Shown: one piece after another, positions 25,066 to 35,600 of the stretch
How positions within the stretch are numbered: the first letter of the stretch is position 1
How the letters are laid out: each line of letters opens with the position of its first letter
Assembly: GCF_003290185.1 (NCBI RefSeq)
Contig: NZ_QNFY01000014.1
Coordinates: 88,512-152,511, forward strand
Source of the DNA: Chryseobacterium lathyri
GTDB taxonomy: Bacteria; Bacteroidota; Bacteroidia; Flavobacteriales; Weeksellaceae
Reading direction: 5' to 3'
Length of the DNA stretch: 64,000 nt
Notes under the pieces: model-generated
What the model was told of the DNA's origin: nothing
The model's database searches: none
The model's input: only the letters and a program-made list of their open reading frames with translations
Position numbers and translations under genes: made by a program

Positions 25066-25938
25066 ATGAAAGCCATATTGTACACATTACTGATTTTCAC
25101 GGCTCAACTTTTTACTGCACAAACAGCCACCAAGGAACAGCTCATTTCGGATTTACCGGAACTAGAAATTACTGAAAAAATCAGCCTTCATATTATTTCT
25201 CCGGAACCCATCCAATATGTGGATCTCTCCACTCAGCAGCTCACTGGAGATTTACCTTCGACCCAGATTGCTCGTGTTAAAATTGCCGATAAGCCCGAAG
25301 GTACCGAAAAAGAAAAAACCAAAAATCCTGTTCTGTATTATTCTAACGGGGATCAAATCGGCATTATCACGGTGGTGGGGCAGTCTTTTATTGCGCAGTA
25401 CAAAGCTGTTTACAGAAATTCTGAAAACCTGAATACCGTTACCAATATCCATATCCAGCCGGAAGAAATGCAGCCCATAGAATTTGATAAAATGGTTTTC
25501 TCCAACCTTGAGCTGAGAAAATTTGCGATAGACATCATTCAGAAAAAATCAGAAAAAAATCCGATCCGGGAAGAGAAGAATCTCGGACTCAGTGTTCAGC
25601 TCAATAATGTCTATGTCATCAGTGACTATATATTCCTGGATATGACCTTTAAAAACAATTCCAACTTAAGTTATGATATCGAAGCTTTGAAATTCTCTGT
25701 AGAGGATAAAAAGATCCATAAGGCGACCAACAACCAAAGTATTGAGATGACCCCGGTATTTCAACTAAACCCTCAAAAGCATTTCAGGAAGAATTTCAGG
25801 AATATTTATGTGTTCAAAAAATTCACCTATCCTAACTCTAAAATGATGATGATCCGCCTGATTGAAGAGCAACTCTCCGGAAGAGCCATCGAGATGAAGA
25901 TCAACTACTCTGATATCCTTAAAGCCGATACATTTTAA
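25066..25938 (+). CDS. traN: conjugative transfer protein TraN (DUF4138, VirB9-like)
   Basis: A 290-residue secreted protein (signal peptide ending at LFTAQ). The pattern ISEKISLHIISPEPIQYVDLSTQ near the N-terminus and LGLSVQLNNVYVISDYIFLDMTFKNNSNLSYDIEALKFSVEDKK in the second half match TraN (DUF4138), which forms the outer part of the core complex with TraM. It is the last of the standard tra genes; no TraO, TraP or TraQ is recognisable downstream. Confidence 0.85.
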   Translation: MKAILYTLLIFTAQLFTAQTATKEQLISDLPELEITEKISLHIISPEPIQYVDLSTQQLTGDLPSTQIARVKIADKPEGTEKEKTKNPVLYYSNGDQIGIITVVGQSFIAQYKAVYRNSENLNTVTNIHIQPEEMQPIEFDKMVFSNLELRKFAIDIIQKKSEKNPIREEKNLGLSVQLNNVYVISDYIFLDMTFKNNSNLSYDIEALKFSVEDKKIHKATNNQSIEMTPVFQLNPQKHFRKNFRNIYVFKKFTYPNSKMMMIRLIEEQLSGRAIEMKINYSDILKADTF

Positions 25939-25950
25939 ATAATTGATACT

Positions 25951-26307
25951 ATGGACAATTTTATAACTATCGCAATTATAGTATATGGACTAATGCTAAT
26001 TGCAACTGTATACTGCTGTGTTTGTCTCATCATTTTTGGAAAAAAATGGAACCAATATGCAAAGGATTATGAGCAATTATTAATCCTTAAAAATGAGTTT
26101 GAGAAAATGTCTGAAGAAGAAAGTTACTCCTGTATGATCGAAAGGGTTAAAAAAAGAGGATATGAAGTTATTGACCAATTGAATGTGTTGAAGGCTGATC
26201 TTGTTAAAATACTGGAACATCATGAAAAATTGCAACAGCAGAAGCTGCATCATAACCAGTCTGTGAAGGAGCCATCACTGGATGATTTTTTTGAAAACTA
26301 TTCCTAA
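25951..26307 (+). CDS. small membrane coiled-coil protein, 118 aa
   Basis: A protein with one N-terminal membrane helix (ITIAIIVYGLMLIATVYCCVCLIIF) and a cytoplasmic, helical, charged tail rich in Gln, His and Lys. The stop overlaps the start of the coupling-protein gene by 1 nt, so the two are coupled. I do not recognise a family. It may be an accessory factor for the coupling protein. Confidence 0.6.
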   Translation: MDNFITIAIIVYGLMLIATVYCCVCLIIFGKKWNQYAKDYEQLLILKNEFEKMSEEESYSCMIERVKKRGYEVIDQLNVLKADLVKILEHHEKLQQQKLHHNQSVKEPSLDDFFENYS

Positions 26308-28295
26308 TGCAAGAACAACAACATCAGATCAGGATTTACGGCTTCCTTCAGAAGGTGGTATATGCGGTGGTAGCGCTGGATTGTGCTTCACTATTTTATC
26401 TGCATGCCAATATTCCGGTGGTTTCCAACTTATTGAAGAATTTTTCCAGAATGAGCTTCATTTATCCTCCTGTCAATGCTAAACTGGCGACACTCATTCT
26501 GATAGGATTAGTGGCGATTGGAACAAAAGCTAAGAAAAAGAAAGACCTTAATATCGCTATGGAAATAGTAGTTCCTATGGTATTGGGACTCCTGATGATG
26601 TTATCTTCTCTGGTTTGGGAGCGTGAAGCCGGAAATCCCTTACTTCCTAAAATATTTCCCGGAATGAGTCTTTACCAGGTTGTGTATGCTTTTTTATCGT
26701 TTTTAGGAGCGGTTGTTCTTCAAATGGGAGCTGACAGCATCTCCAAGCTGATGCAGCAGAAAATGGGAAAAGACCGATGGAATGTCGAGGAAGAATCTTT
26801 TGACCAGAACCAGGAATTAGTAGAATCCGACATGATGATTAATATTCCTTATTTATTCCGGTATAAAGGGAAAAGTAATAAAGGCTGGATGAATATTAAT
26901 CCTTTCCGGGGGACGATGGTGATTGGTGTGCCAGGTTCCGGTAAATCTTTTGGAGTGATCAATCCCGCGATCAGGCAGATGATTGCTAAAGGATTTTGTC
27001 TCATCATTTATGATTTTAAGTTTCCCGACTTGGCGCAGATCGCTTATTACCACTATTTATTCAAAAAAAGTAAGGAATCAGGTTATAATTACAATTTTTA
27101 TGTTATTAACCTCAATGAAGTGGAGAAATCCAAAAGAGTCAATCCGTTTAAAAAAGAATATGTAAAAACATTGGCCGAAGCACAGGAAATGGCTGAAGCT
27201 ATGGTGTCTTCTCTACAAAAAGGTAGTACCAGTTCCGGAGGTGGATCAGAAGCGTTCTTTACCCAATCCGCGATTAATTTCCTTTCATCCTGTATTTATT
27301 TTTTTGCGACCCACGAAAACGGAAAGTATTCGGATCTGCCCCACATCCTTTCCTTTGTGAACCGTAGTTATAAGGAAATTTTTGATACACTTTTTGGACA
27401 TGAAGAACTGTATTCTTTATTATCACCTTTTAAATCAGCCTATGATAACAAGGCTTTTGACCAACTGGAGGGGCAGGTAGGAACATTGAAGATTTTCCTT
27501 TCCCGATTGGCTACCAAAGAAAGCTTTTGGGTGTTTTCAGGGGATGAAGTGGAACTCAAAATAACAGACAGGAACAATCCTTCCATTATTATTTTAGCAT
27601 CAGACCCGGGAACTCAGGATATCAACTCCGCTTTGTATTCTTCGGTGCTCAACAGGACTTTACGTTTAATTAACTCTAAAAACAATCTTCCCGGAGGAAT
27701 CATTGCCGATGAATTTCCTACGATTTACATCCATAAAATTGATAATGTCGTGGCTACTGCAAGGAGCAATAGGGTTGCCGTAATACTTGGGCTTCAGGAG
27801 CTTCCACAGCTACGCCAGTTTTATAAGAAGGAAGTGGCTGATACCATTTCTGCCATTGTCGGAAATATCCTGTCCGGCTCTGCAAGAGATAAAAACACGC
27901 TCGACTGGCTCGAAAAACTGTTTGGAAAAATAAAGCAGAAGTCATATTCGCAGTCCATTTCCCAGCAGGGTACGACGACAAGCATCAATGAGAAAATGGA
28001 TCATATGATTCCTGCCGGAAAAATTGCGGCACTCAAAACCGGGGAAATGGTAGGAATGATTGCCCAGGGAGAAGAAAATGATACTGAAGAGTACAAAACC
28101 TCCGCTGTGAACGGCAAAATCAACCTGGATATGAAAAGTATTAAAAAAGAGGAGGCGGAACTTCCGCCCATGCCATCTTATTACTCTTTTGTGGATAAGG
28201 CAGGAGTTAACCGCAAAGAAGAAGTCTTAATGACCAACTTCAGGAAAATCAATAAGGAAGTAGAATTAATCGTCCGCGAATCAGTAAAAGCATAA
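26307..28295 (+). CDS. type IV coupling protein (VirD4/TraG-like, Bacteroidetes MobC class)
   Basis: A 662-residue ATPase with several N-terminal membrane helices (about residues 10-150), Walker A at 207-215 (GVPGSGKSF) and Walker B at 465-469 (IIADE). The motifs INPFRGTMVIG, IIYDFKFPDLAQIAYYH and LILGLQELPQLRQFYKKEVADTISAIVGNILSGSARD are those of the Bacteroidetes coupling proteins sometimes named MobC. It carries the relaxase-DNA complex to the secretion channel. It lies after the tra core rather than next to the mob genes. Confidence 0.9.
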   Translation: MQEQQHQIRIYGFLQKVVYAVVALDCASLFYLHANIPVVSNLLKNFSRMSFIYPPVNAKLATLILIGLVAIGTKAKKKKDLNIAMEIVVPMVLGLLMMLSSLVWEREAGNPLLPKIFPGMSLYQVVYAFLSFLGAVVLQMGADSISKLMQQKMGKDRWNVEEESFDQNQELVESDMMINIPYLFRYKGKSNKGWMNINPFRGTMVIGVPGSGKSFGVINPAIRQMIAKGFCLIIYDFKFPDLAQIAYYHYLFKKSKESGYNYNFYVINLNEVEKSKRVNPFKKEYVKTLAEAQEMAEAMVSSLQKGSTSSGGGSEAFFTQSAINFLSSCIYFFATHENGKYSDLPHILSFVNRSYKEIFDTLFGHEELYSLLSPFKSAYDNKAFDQLEGQVGTLKIFLSRLATKESFWVFSGDEVELKITDRNNPSIIILASDPGTQDINSALYSSVLNRTLRLINSKNNLPGGIIADEFPTIYIHKIDNVVATARSNRVAVILGLQELPQLRQFYKKEVADTISAIVGNILSGSARDKNTLDWLEKLFGKIKQKSYSQSISQQGTTTSINEKMDHMIPAGKIAALKTGEMVGMIAQGEENDTEEYKTSAVNGKINLDMKSIKKEEAELPPMPSYYSFVDKAGVNRKEEVLMTNFRKINKEVELIVRESVKA

Positions 28296-28299
28296 TCTT

Positions 28300-29181
28300 A
28301 TGAAGAGTAAAATAATAAGTATCCGGATTTATAGGATGGTAGTCCCCATGTTCCTATTAGTAAGCAGTTTTACTTTTGCCCAGTTCAATACCTTAATGCC
28401 TGCCCAGCCTCAAAAGCCCGAAAGTCAAACCCGTATTGAAACTACAAAAGAAGAGAAACCTATTGATCCAAAAAATGGGAAAAATTTCTGGGAGAGAATC
28501 TTCAAGACGACAACAAAGACGGATTTAAAAAATGAATTGGATTCCTTAAAAACCCTTATGAAAGGATATCGTCAAGAGAATAATGACAGAAAAGCACGAT
28601 ACGAAAAAATGAAAGATTCTTTACTATTGGCCACTCAGCTTAGAGCCGAACTGAAAAAGGATCTTTTAAAAAATCAAAGTTCGCAGGCTTTATATGATTT
28701 TGTAGAAGTGCCTAAAGAATCTTTATCAAAAATTGTAATGCCTCTGGCGGGTAAAATGATGGTCACATCTCCTTACGGGACACGACTCCATCCCATTTCC
28801 GGAACCCGGAAAATGCATAGCGGTATTGACCTAAAAGCATATTATGAAAATGTATATGCAGTCATGGACGGAGTAGTAACGGCAGTGGGCCGGTCAGCGA
28901 CCGGAGGCAATTATATCAAGATCCTCCACTATGGCCGATTTGAGACAAGCTACCTCCATCTTTCAGAGATTTATTATCGGACCGGAGAGTTCGTGAAAGC
29001 CGGATTTATCTTGGGAAGAAGCGGGAATACCGGGAATTCTACAGGGCCTCACCTGCATTTTTCGGTGAAAGAATTCGGACAAAGCATTAACCCCGCTCAT
29101 TTTTTAAATGATTTAATAAAAGCCACTCATCTCATGGAAACCTATCATAATACTAAGACAGCAACATACAACCCCTACTAA
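28300..29181 (+). CDS. M23-family peptidoglycan endopeptidase
   Basis: A 293-residue protein with a signal peptide (FLLVSSFTFAQ), a helical region of about 100 residues, and a C-terminal M23 (LytM) domain. The zinc ligands are H173 and D177 (HSGID) and H251-x-H253 (GPHLHF), so the enzyme looks active. Murein hydrolases are needed to pass the secretion channel through the cell wall. Its place directly after the coupling-protein gene supports that role. Confidence 0.9.
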   Translation: MKSKIISIRIYRMVVPMFLLVSSFTFAQFNTLMPAQPQKPESQTRIETTKEEKPIDPKNGKNFWERIFKTTTKTDLKNELDSLKTLMKGYRQENNDRKARYEKMKDSLLLATQLRAELKKDLLKNQSSQALYDFVEVPKESLSKIVMPLAGKMMVTSPYGTRLHPISGTRKMHSGIDLKAYYENVYAVMDGVVTAVGRSATGGNYIKILHYGRFETSYLHLSEIYYRTGEFVKAGFILGRSGNTGNSTGPHLHFSVKEFGQSINPAHFLNDLIKATHLMETYHNTKTATYNPY

Positions 29182-29192
29182 ATACATTAACA

Positions 29193-29897
29193 ATGAAAAA
29201 CAGCAATTTACCCACAGACGAACTGAAAAAATATGGAATTATTAATGAAGATCATACATTTTCCAAAAAACTAAGCGCAGAAGATATTCAGAAATTCTTA
29301 CAAGGATACACTATTGTCGCTGACAACGATACAAAAAGGGCAACTTTTCAGCTCACGGATGATAATACCAGACTAAAAGTAATTTTTTTGGAAAGAGATA
29401 AAAGCATCTCGGAAATCCTTAAAAACAGTGAAAAGAGAATCGAATATTCTGACATAAAGGAACTCTCTAATAAATTGCCACCGGAGGTTCCGGCACTGGA
29501 AAAGAAAGCCTTTATTTTCGATAAGGACACCGGCATAGTAGCAGAGTTTGATTTCATCAGGCATACAACGGAATTGACTGCTATTATTGCTGATCTAAGA
29601 GATGCAACTGAAACCGCGCGATATAAATTTGAATTACTAAAGCTTAAGGCATTTATCCTCGATAAATTGGAAGCGGAACTTCCGCCTGAGATCGCTAAAG
29701 AAATTACTAATGATTTGAATATTATCTCCAAAGAGATTAGTACAGTTGATGGAATTCTTGCCCAGCAAAATCTTAATCAAAAAGAAAAATCTGATATCAG
29801 TTTGAATGTAAACGACCCGGATCTTTATCAAGATGCGAATCAGATGAGAGAAGAAGAGGAGCAGGAGCAAGAAGAAAAGCGAAGGTTTAGAAGATAA
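29193..29897 (+). CDS. ICE accessory protein with DUF3945/DUF4099-like N-terminus
   Basis: A 234-residue soluble protein. The first 90 residues (LPTDELKKYGIINEDHTFSKKLSAEDIQKFLQGYTIVADNDTKRATFQLTDDNTRLKVIFLERD) resemble the modules of DUF3945/DUF4099-type proteins that are widespread in Bacteroidetes conjugative elements. The rest is helical and ends in a Glu/Gln/Arg-rich tail. Function unknown. It lies 11 bp after the M23 gene and precedes a larger ICE protein with a related module. Confidence 0.6.
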   Translation: MKNSNLPTDELKKYGIINEDHTFSKKLSAEDIQKFLQGYTIVADNDTKRATFQLTDDNTRLKVIFLERDKSISEILKNSEKRIEYSDIKELSNKLPPEVPALEKKAFIFDKDTGIVAEFDFIRHTTELTAIIADLRDATETARYKFELLKLKAFILDKLEAELPPEIAKEITNDLNIISKEISTVDGILAQQNLNQKEKSDISLNVNDPDLYQDANQMREEEEQEQEEKRRFRR

Positions 29898-29961
29898 ATC
29901 TTATTGATACCTCTAATAAACTGTTTCAGAATATATAAAAATCTCAAAATAAAATTTTAAA

Positions 29962-31941
29962 ATGGATTTATTTGAAGATTACAGCCTACTTCCGGAGGAA
30001 TTGAAGACGGTCTGTGATAAATGGCAGGAAAAAGCGGCGTACCGGGGACTTGATTATAATGATTGTGAGATTTTCCAGAAAGAATGCGAAGCTATCGGCT
30101 ATACGTTTGATTATGGACTGGATGCAGAACCATTTGATTTACGACCCATCAATTTAGGGAAACAATTACAAGACCATATTACTAACAATCAAGATCCGGG
30201 CATTATGCGAACAACAAATGATCTAAGCTGGTATGATAAGAATATTACTCCTCTAACCCGGGCTTATAAAGATTTTGTAAAAGAAAAAGAAAATACATCA
30301 CCTGAACATTTTTTTCAGGATGGTGAAAGAGTCTTTACGGCAAAAGAAATCAAGTTTTTAAAAATTCTTGAGTATAAAAGTTCTAAAAATGAAATTAATG
30401 CTTCTTATCCTGAAAGTAGAGAACCAGTAACCGAGAATTCAGGTATTGCAGAGAACAGGGAATTGAAGCTTGATGAACTCAAGGATATGCTTACTCAATA
30501 TTATGAAAAAGAGCAGGAAAGTATGTTTGATTTTACCCATCCGAAATCTATTAAGACGTTGGAACTGGCATTATTTCTTCAAAATGCAGATGAACCGTTA
30601 AAGAAGGAAGTTCTGACATACATTTTTACAGAACCGCCACTACAGCCTGATTTTTACGACTTCATGGATGATTCTTATGATAGGGGAGAATCTTTTTATG
30701 AGAAAGCAAAGGAATCCTATAAGATAAAGATAGAAAAATATAACCTTTTTTTAGAAAATGCTTATTCAGTTTTTGACAGATACAATTTTGATATTCATAT
30801 GGTCCATGAATCCAATGTCGAAAGCGCACCGGATGCATTCAAAGTCTTAGTGCATGACCTGTCTAATCAGTTTTCTGCTGAAACTAAAGCTACCATTAAA
30901 GCCATTAATGCAGATCAGGCTAATAATGAAAGGAAAACCTATGAAGCCCCTCAAATAGGGAAAAATAATCCCCATGTGGAAACTAGCATCGAGGGATATA
31001 GCAACAGTGAATTAATGAATCTGTCCGATGGCGAATTAGAAAATCTATTAAAGCTAAAGAAAGAACAGTATAAAATAGAACAAGTGAACGATGATATCAT
31101 TGCTATGTCTTTTACCAGTAGTGAAATAAAAAGACTTCTGGCCCTGATTCATCATAAATCAATTAATAACAATCAAAATCCCAACATTATGGAAACAACA
31201 AAAGAATTCGATCAGGTTCAATACCTAAAAGACCAGTTAAAATACCTTGGCTTTGGCGAAGATTCAACACTTCACGAAGATTTGGAAAAAGGTATTGAGT
31301 CTCCCAAACAGCAGTTTGAAATCAAGGCAGTCTCAGATAAGGCACTGTCCGGAAATACCGTAGACTTTGTTTTGAAATTCAATAAAAGCGAAAATGGAGG
31401 TGTTTTCTTTAATTCTTACCTGGCAACGCTGAAAAATGAAAAAGATGAAAGTTTTTCTCACAATTTTTATGTGAACAAAGAAAACACCTTTACTGCTAAA
31501 GAGGCCGTTAATCTTCTGGAAGGTCGTTCCGTGAAAATAGAATTTCACAATCCGAAAACAGACCAGGTAGAACCAGCCTTTGTTAAGCTCGATTTTAAAG
31601 AGCCTAAAACAGAAAAGGGGAATTATAATTTCCAGAATTTTTATAAAAACTATGGTATTGATACCGCAGAAATTGTAGAAAAGTCCAATCTGGTATTTGA
31701 TAAGCCTGAATATAAGGAGAATACAATAAAATCTTTGGAAAAAGGAAACGTGGTTAAGGTGAAGTTTGAATTGGAAGATGGGATAGTGGAAGGAAAAGCC
31801 GTTCTCAACCCCCAATATAAAAACCTGAACCTATATGATATGGAGATGAACAGGATCAATACCAACAAGCCTCTACAGGGTTTGGAAGATGAGAGAGAGC
31901 AAGATAAAGCCAATGTAAGAGAGCAAAGTATCAAACGATAA
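29962..31941 (+). CDS. multi-module ICE protein with DUF3945-like C-terminus
   Basis: A 659-residue soluble protein with three modules. Residues 1-75 (LFEDYSLLPEELKTVCDKWQEKAAYRGLDYNDCEIFQKECEAIGYTFDYGLDAEPFDLRP) form a unit seen at the start of many Bacteroidetes ICE proteins. A middle part runs from Met82 and a third part from Met410 (METTKEFDQVQYLKDQLKYLGFGE). The third matches DUF3945-type proteins (KEAVNLLEGRSV, AFVKLDF, then LEKGNVVKVKF and NPQYKNLNLYDMEMNR). Both internal Mets are preceded by the same kind of translated tract (NNQ(D/N)P.IM), which looks like former untranslated leader. I infer an ancestral fusion of separate genes. Function unknown. Confidence 0.65.
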   Translation: MDLFEDYSLLPEELKTVCDKWQEKAAYRGLDYNDCEIFQKECEAIGYTFDYGLDAEPFDLRPINLGKQLQDHITNNQDPGIMRTTNDLSWYDKNITPLTRAYKDFVKEKENTSPEHFFQDGERVFTAKEIKFLKILEYKSSKNEINASYPESREPVTENSGIAENRELKLDELKDMLTQYYEKEQESMFDFTHPKSIKTLELALFLQNADEPLKKEVLTYIFTEPPLQPDFYDFMDDSYDRGESFYEKAKESYKIKIEKYNLFLENAYSVFDRYNFDIHMVHESNVESAPDAFKVLVHDLSNQFSAETKATIKAINADQANNERKTYEAPQIGKNNPHVETSIEGYSNSELMNLSDGELENLLKLKKEQYKIEQVNDDIIAMSFTSSEIKRLLALIHHKSINNNQNPNIMETTKEFDQVQYLKDQLKYLGFGEDSTLHEDLEKGIESPKQQFEIKAVSDKALSGNTVDFVLKFNKSENGGVFFNSYLATLKNEKDESFSHNFYVNKENTFTAKEAVNLLEGRSVKIEFHNPKTDQVEPAFVKLDFKEPKTEKGNYNFQNFYKNYGIDTAEIVEKSNLVFDKPEYKENTIKSLEKGNVVKVKFELEDGIVEGKAVLNPQYKNLNLYDMEMNRINTNKPLQGLEDEREQDKANVREQSIKR

Positions 31942-32013
31942 AAATTTTCCTATCCATTATCTGAAAGCGGTAAGTCTGATGATGATTTGCCGCTTTTTTA
32001 AAATCTTATTCAT

Positions 32014-32694
32014 ATGAAAATACATTTAATACTACCATATGTGCTTTTTCTTTTTATCGCCAGTTCCTGTCACAAAGAAATCAAATCCGAGAAAGGTGGA
32101 ATTGATATGATTTCCAATGTCTATTTTGATGCATCCAAGGGACTGGACAATATGCAGAGTTTTCATGTATCGAAAATAAATTATTCTCACGATCAGCTTA
32201 TAGAATATGTTCCGGATCTTTCATTTTCCGAAATTAACAGACAGGTATATTATATCAGGGACTCACTTTGTTATCCTATTAACCCGATGGAACGCAATCT
32301 TATCTTTTCTGATCTTTCCAGGAAGGGACAGCCTTTTCTGGTTTGGAAAAAGAAAGAGGGAGCTGTGTTTTCAAAAGAATGGATTCCCAACTACAGGAAC
32401 AGAAGAAACCTATCCGATACCATTTTATTCCATAAGAAATACAAACGATTTGAGATTAATTCTCCCTGGACCTATACAAGATTTTACATCTATCCGACAG
32501 ACACTATTTTACCTTATTCGCTGTACAGACATGCTGAAAAAGACTATCACGGGCGGTTGGAACGTATTGATTCGTACAATAAAAAAGATGATGTTTTTGT
32601 AACGCTTCAATTATTGCCGAGAAAGAACTGGGATGATACTGCGAAAGAACTATTTGAATTTAATCATTTTGTAAAAAAACGGGAAAGTGAATGA
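32014..32694 (+). CDS. lipoprotein of unknown function
   Basis: A 226-residue protein with a lipoprotein signal peptide (LILPYVLFLFIASSC, Cys about residue 19). The mature part is rich in Tyr, Arg and Asp and beta-like (FDASKGLDNMQSFHVSKINYSHDQLIEYVPDLSF). I recognise no family. It overlaps the next gene by 8 nt. As an outer-membrane or periplasmic lipoprotein encoded within an ICE, it could act in surface or entry exclusion, but nothing in the sequence proves this. Confidence 0.6.
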   Translation: MKIHLILPYVLFLFIASSCHKEIKSEKGGIDMISNVYFDASKGLDNMQSFHVSKINYSHDQLIEYVPDLSFSEINRQVYYIRDSLCYPINPMERNLIFSDLSRKGQPFLVWKKKEGAVFSKEWIPNYRNRRNLSDTILFHKKYKRFEINSPWTYTRFYIYPTDTILPYSLYRHAEKDYHGRLERIDSYNKKDDVFVTLQLLPRKNWDDTAKELFEFNHFVKKRESE

Positions 32695-35600
32695 AAACCA
32701 GCTAACATATAACATCGATGATATTTCCATAATAGAAGGGAATAAAAATGAACTGATTGTTTTTAACAGCAGTAAGGAAAGGGATTCATTCCTGGAACTG
32801 CTGAAATTAAATAATCAGAATAATAACAGAACCCTTGTTGCCATTCATTCCGGTGCAAATACCAAAAAGCTGATTAACAGGTATCAGAACTATGAGGGGA
32901 AAATATTCCTTTGCCTTGATGGAGACAGAACAGGAAATATGATAACACTGAAAATCCTTACTGAGCTGAATGATAAAAATATAAAGGACATTCGTCCCTT
33001 ATACGGAATCTCAGAAAGCGGTAATCAAAGCCTAAGTGAGTATTTAGAAAACAAACTAGGTCTTCAAAATAAAAATACTATTTTAGTCGAACCAAAAAAT
33101 TCAGAAGATGCAGACCTTAATAATAAACGAAACGGAATTCCCAACACTCAGCACGTGGGATCCCAACTTTCTGAACGAAATTCTGGAGAATCTCTCCAAA
33201 GAAGCCAATCCGAGCAAAACGGAAATCACCCGCGAGGACAAGCTATGGGCAGCAACCATGCTGGAAATGGACTTGCAGGCACAGGGTGGAGCAATTTGGG
33301 AAGCAGAGGAGAAGGAAGATCCGTTGACGGAACACAACCGCAGAATGATGAAGGAAATGAAGAAAGAAAACATTCCGTGGGCGGAATCGTATCCGGGAGA
33401 GCTTTATCCAATAGATCAGGATTAGATTTATCACATAAAAATAATGAGGATGTAGATATTCTCATTTCAAAGTATAGCGGTCAGAAGCTGACCAACGAGC
33501 AAGTTGCGGAAGTGGTTTCCGCAGCTTGCTTTGTTTCAAAGGACAATAAAATTATTTTAAATGAAAATCTTAGCCCTACAGATGAGCTGAAAGATATTTG
33601 CAGTCAGTTCAAAAGCGGTGGAACAGCGAAGGAAGGCAGAGGGATTTTAGATGAATACTACACCGATTCTAGGATTGTAGATGCTGTACGCAATTTAATT
33701 AAAGACCGGTTTAAAAACCGCCAGGAAATTTCAGTATTGGAACCGAGTGTAGGAACGGGAAATTTTCTCTATGCTGCAAAAGACTTGGGTATAAAAACCA
33801 GTATTACGGCTTTTGAAATCAATGAGACCACAGCCAGAATAGCAAAAATCCTTCATCCCGAAGCTGATATCCATCTTCGTTCCTTTGAAACTGAATTTAT
33901 TGATGAGAAAGGTGGCAGAAAAGAATTTTCCGAAAAATATGATCTGGTTATCGGTAATCCTCCCTATGGTGATCATCGGGGATTGTACAAAGGTTTGGGC
34001 GAAGAACCGAAAATCTCAAAATATGAAGATTATTTTGTAAAACGCTCTTTAGATTCCTTAAAGCCCGGTGGGATTCTGGCAATGGTGCTTCCGTCGGGTT
34101 GGCTCAATCGTCAAGACCAATTGAAAAATGCCGAATTAATGGAGGGATACCGCTTGCCCAGTGGTGCTTTTGCCGGAACTGCCATTGGTACGGATATTAT
34201 TATTCTAAGAAAAGACCCTCAGAAAATTTCCACGGATATTTCCAGCTATTTTGAAATTAATCCGGAAAAAATTCTGGGTGAAACCCGGCAGAAAACCAAT
34301 CGGTTTGGACGTCAGGAAAACTATATCTACGGAAATTTAGAGGATGCTTTAATAAGAATTGAACAGCTGAGAGGCAAAAAAGAAACCGAAAGAATCGGGA
34401 ATCTTTTTGAAGATTTATTCCTGGAAGCTGAAGAGGAACCTAAAATCACCTTACAAAATAAGGTTTCGGAGGTTCAACCGGAAAAAATTACAGATTCTGA
34501 GCCTGGTGAGACAAATCTTACTGAAGTTCAGGAAAAGGTTGAACAGGTACTTTCATCACTTAATTCTGTAAAATTCAAATCTCCGGCCGTTGTAAAGGAG
34601 ATTGAGAAGTATGCTAAGATTCAATCCCAAATTGTCAGTAAGCCAAAGAAATTCGATCAAAGCCAAATTGATGAAATTCTCCAAAAAGCGGAGAAAATTA
34701 TTCAGTCTCAAAATGAAAAAAATACAGAGTATAGAATTCAGACCAAGCCGGAGCTTAAAAAAGGAGTTCTGAAGTATCAATTCCTTAAATCCGATGAAAT
34801 TGTAAATGCTTCGCTTCACAACAGCTCTGAACTTTCAAAGGCACAGATTGAGGCTTTTAGAGATACAAATTACGAAGGAGTTTTAAATAAAAATGGTAAA
34901 CATCATCAATACGCCAATTTTATTAACGGAAAATGGGTGCATGATTTTTATTATGCTGAAGGGAATATTTATGCAAAATTAGAGCAATTAGAAATTGATT
35001 TTAAAGATTCTTTTTCGGATGGATATTCCGAAACTCAGTATTTAAAACAAAAAGCACTATTAGAAAGCGTTTTACCCAAGCCTAAATCCCTTGATGAAAT
35101 TTTCATCAGTGCCAATCACGAATTTATACACCAATTTGGGTTAGGGTATGTAGAAAAAGAACAGTGGAACTCTAATTCAAGACAAATAGAAACCGTAATG
35201 GTATCCTACAATCTTGCTGAAAAGTTTAAAGATTTTGTAAGTAGTTTGCCTAGTGATGCCTTTGCGGGATCGTCGTCATGGGAAGTCAGAGGCTTTGTGG
35301 ATAATGAAACGGTTACAGGAAGTGATAAAGAAAGAAATGCTCTCGTCCGTGAGAGGAGAAAAGCTGCTGCTAACGATTTGTTTTATAAATTTTTGAGAGA
35401 AGAATTATCGGATGAATTAAGGGAACGTTTCGTAAAAGACTTTAACAGAAACTATAATAATATCCATGTTCCTGATTATTCCAAATTTCCGTTGTTTTCT
35501 AAAATTCATCTCAATTTCAAAGGAAGAGAACTGAAGCTAACCGAAGTTCAGAAAGCGGGAATCGGAAGACAAACCACAAAAGGGGTTGGATTATTAGCAC

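Noticed and set aside
15940..28910. The phrase RSATGGN occurs in both TraG and the M23 peptidase, with similar DNA (CCGGTCAGCGAC).
   Set aside because: In the peptidase it is part of the normal M23 fold pattern; one short shared peptide is best explained by chance.
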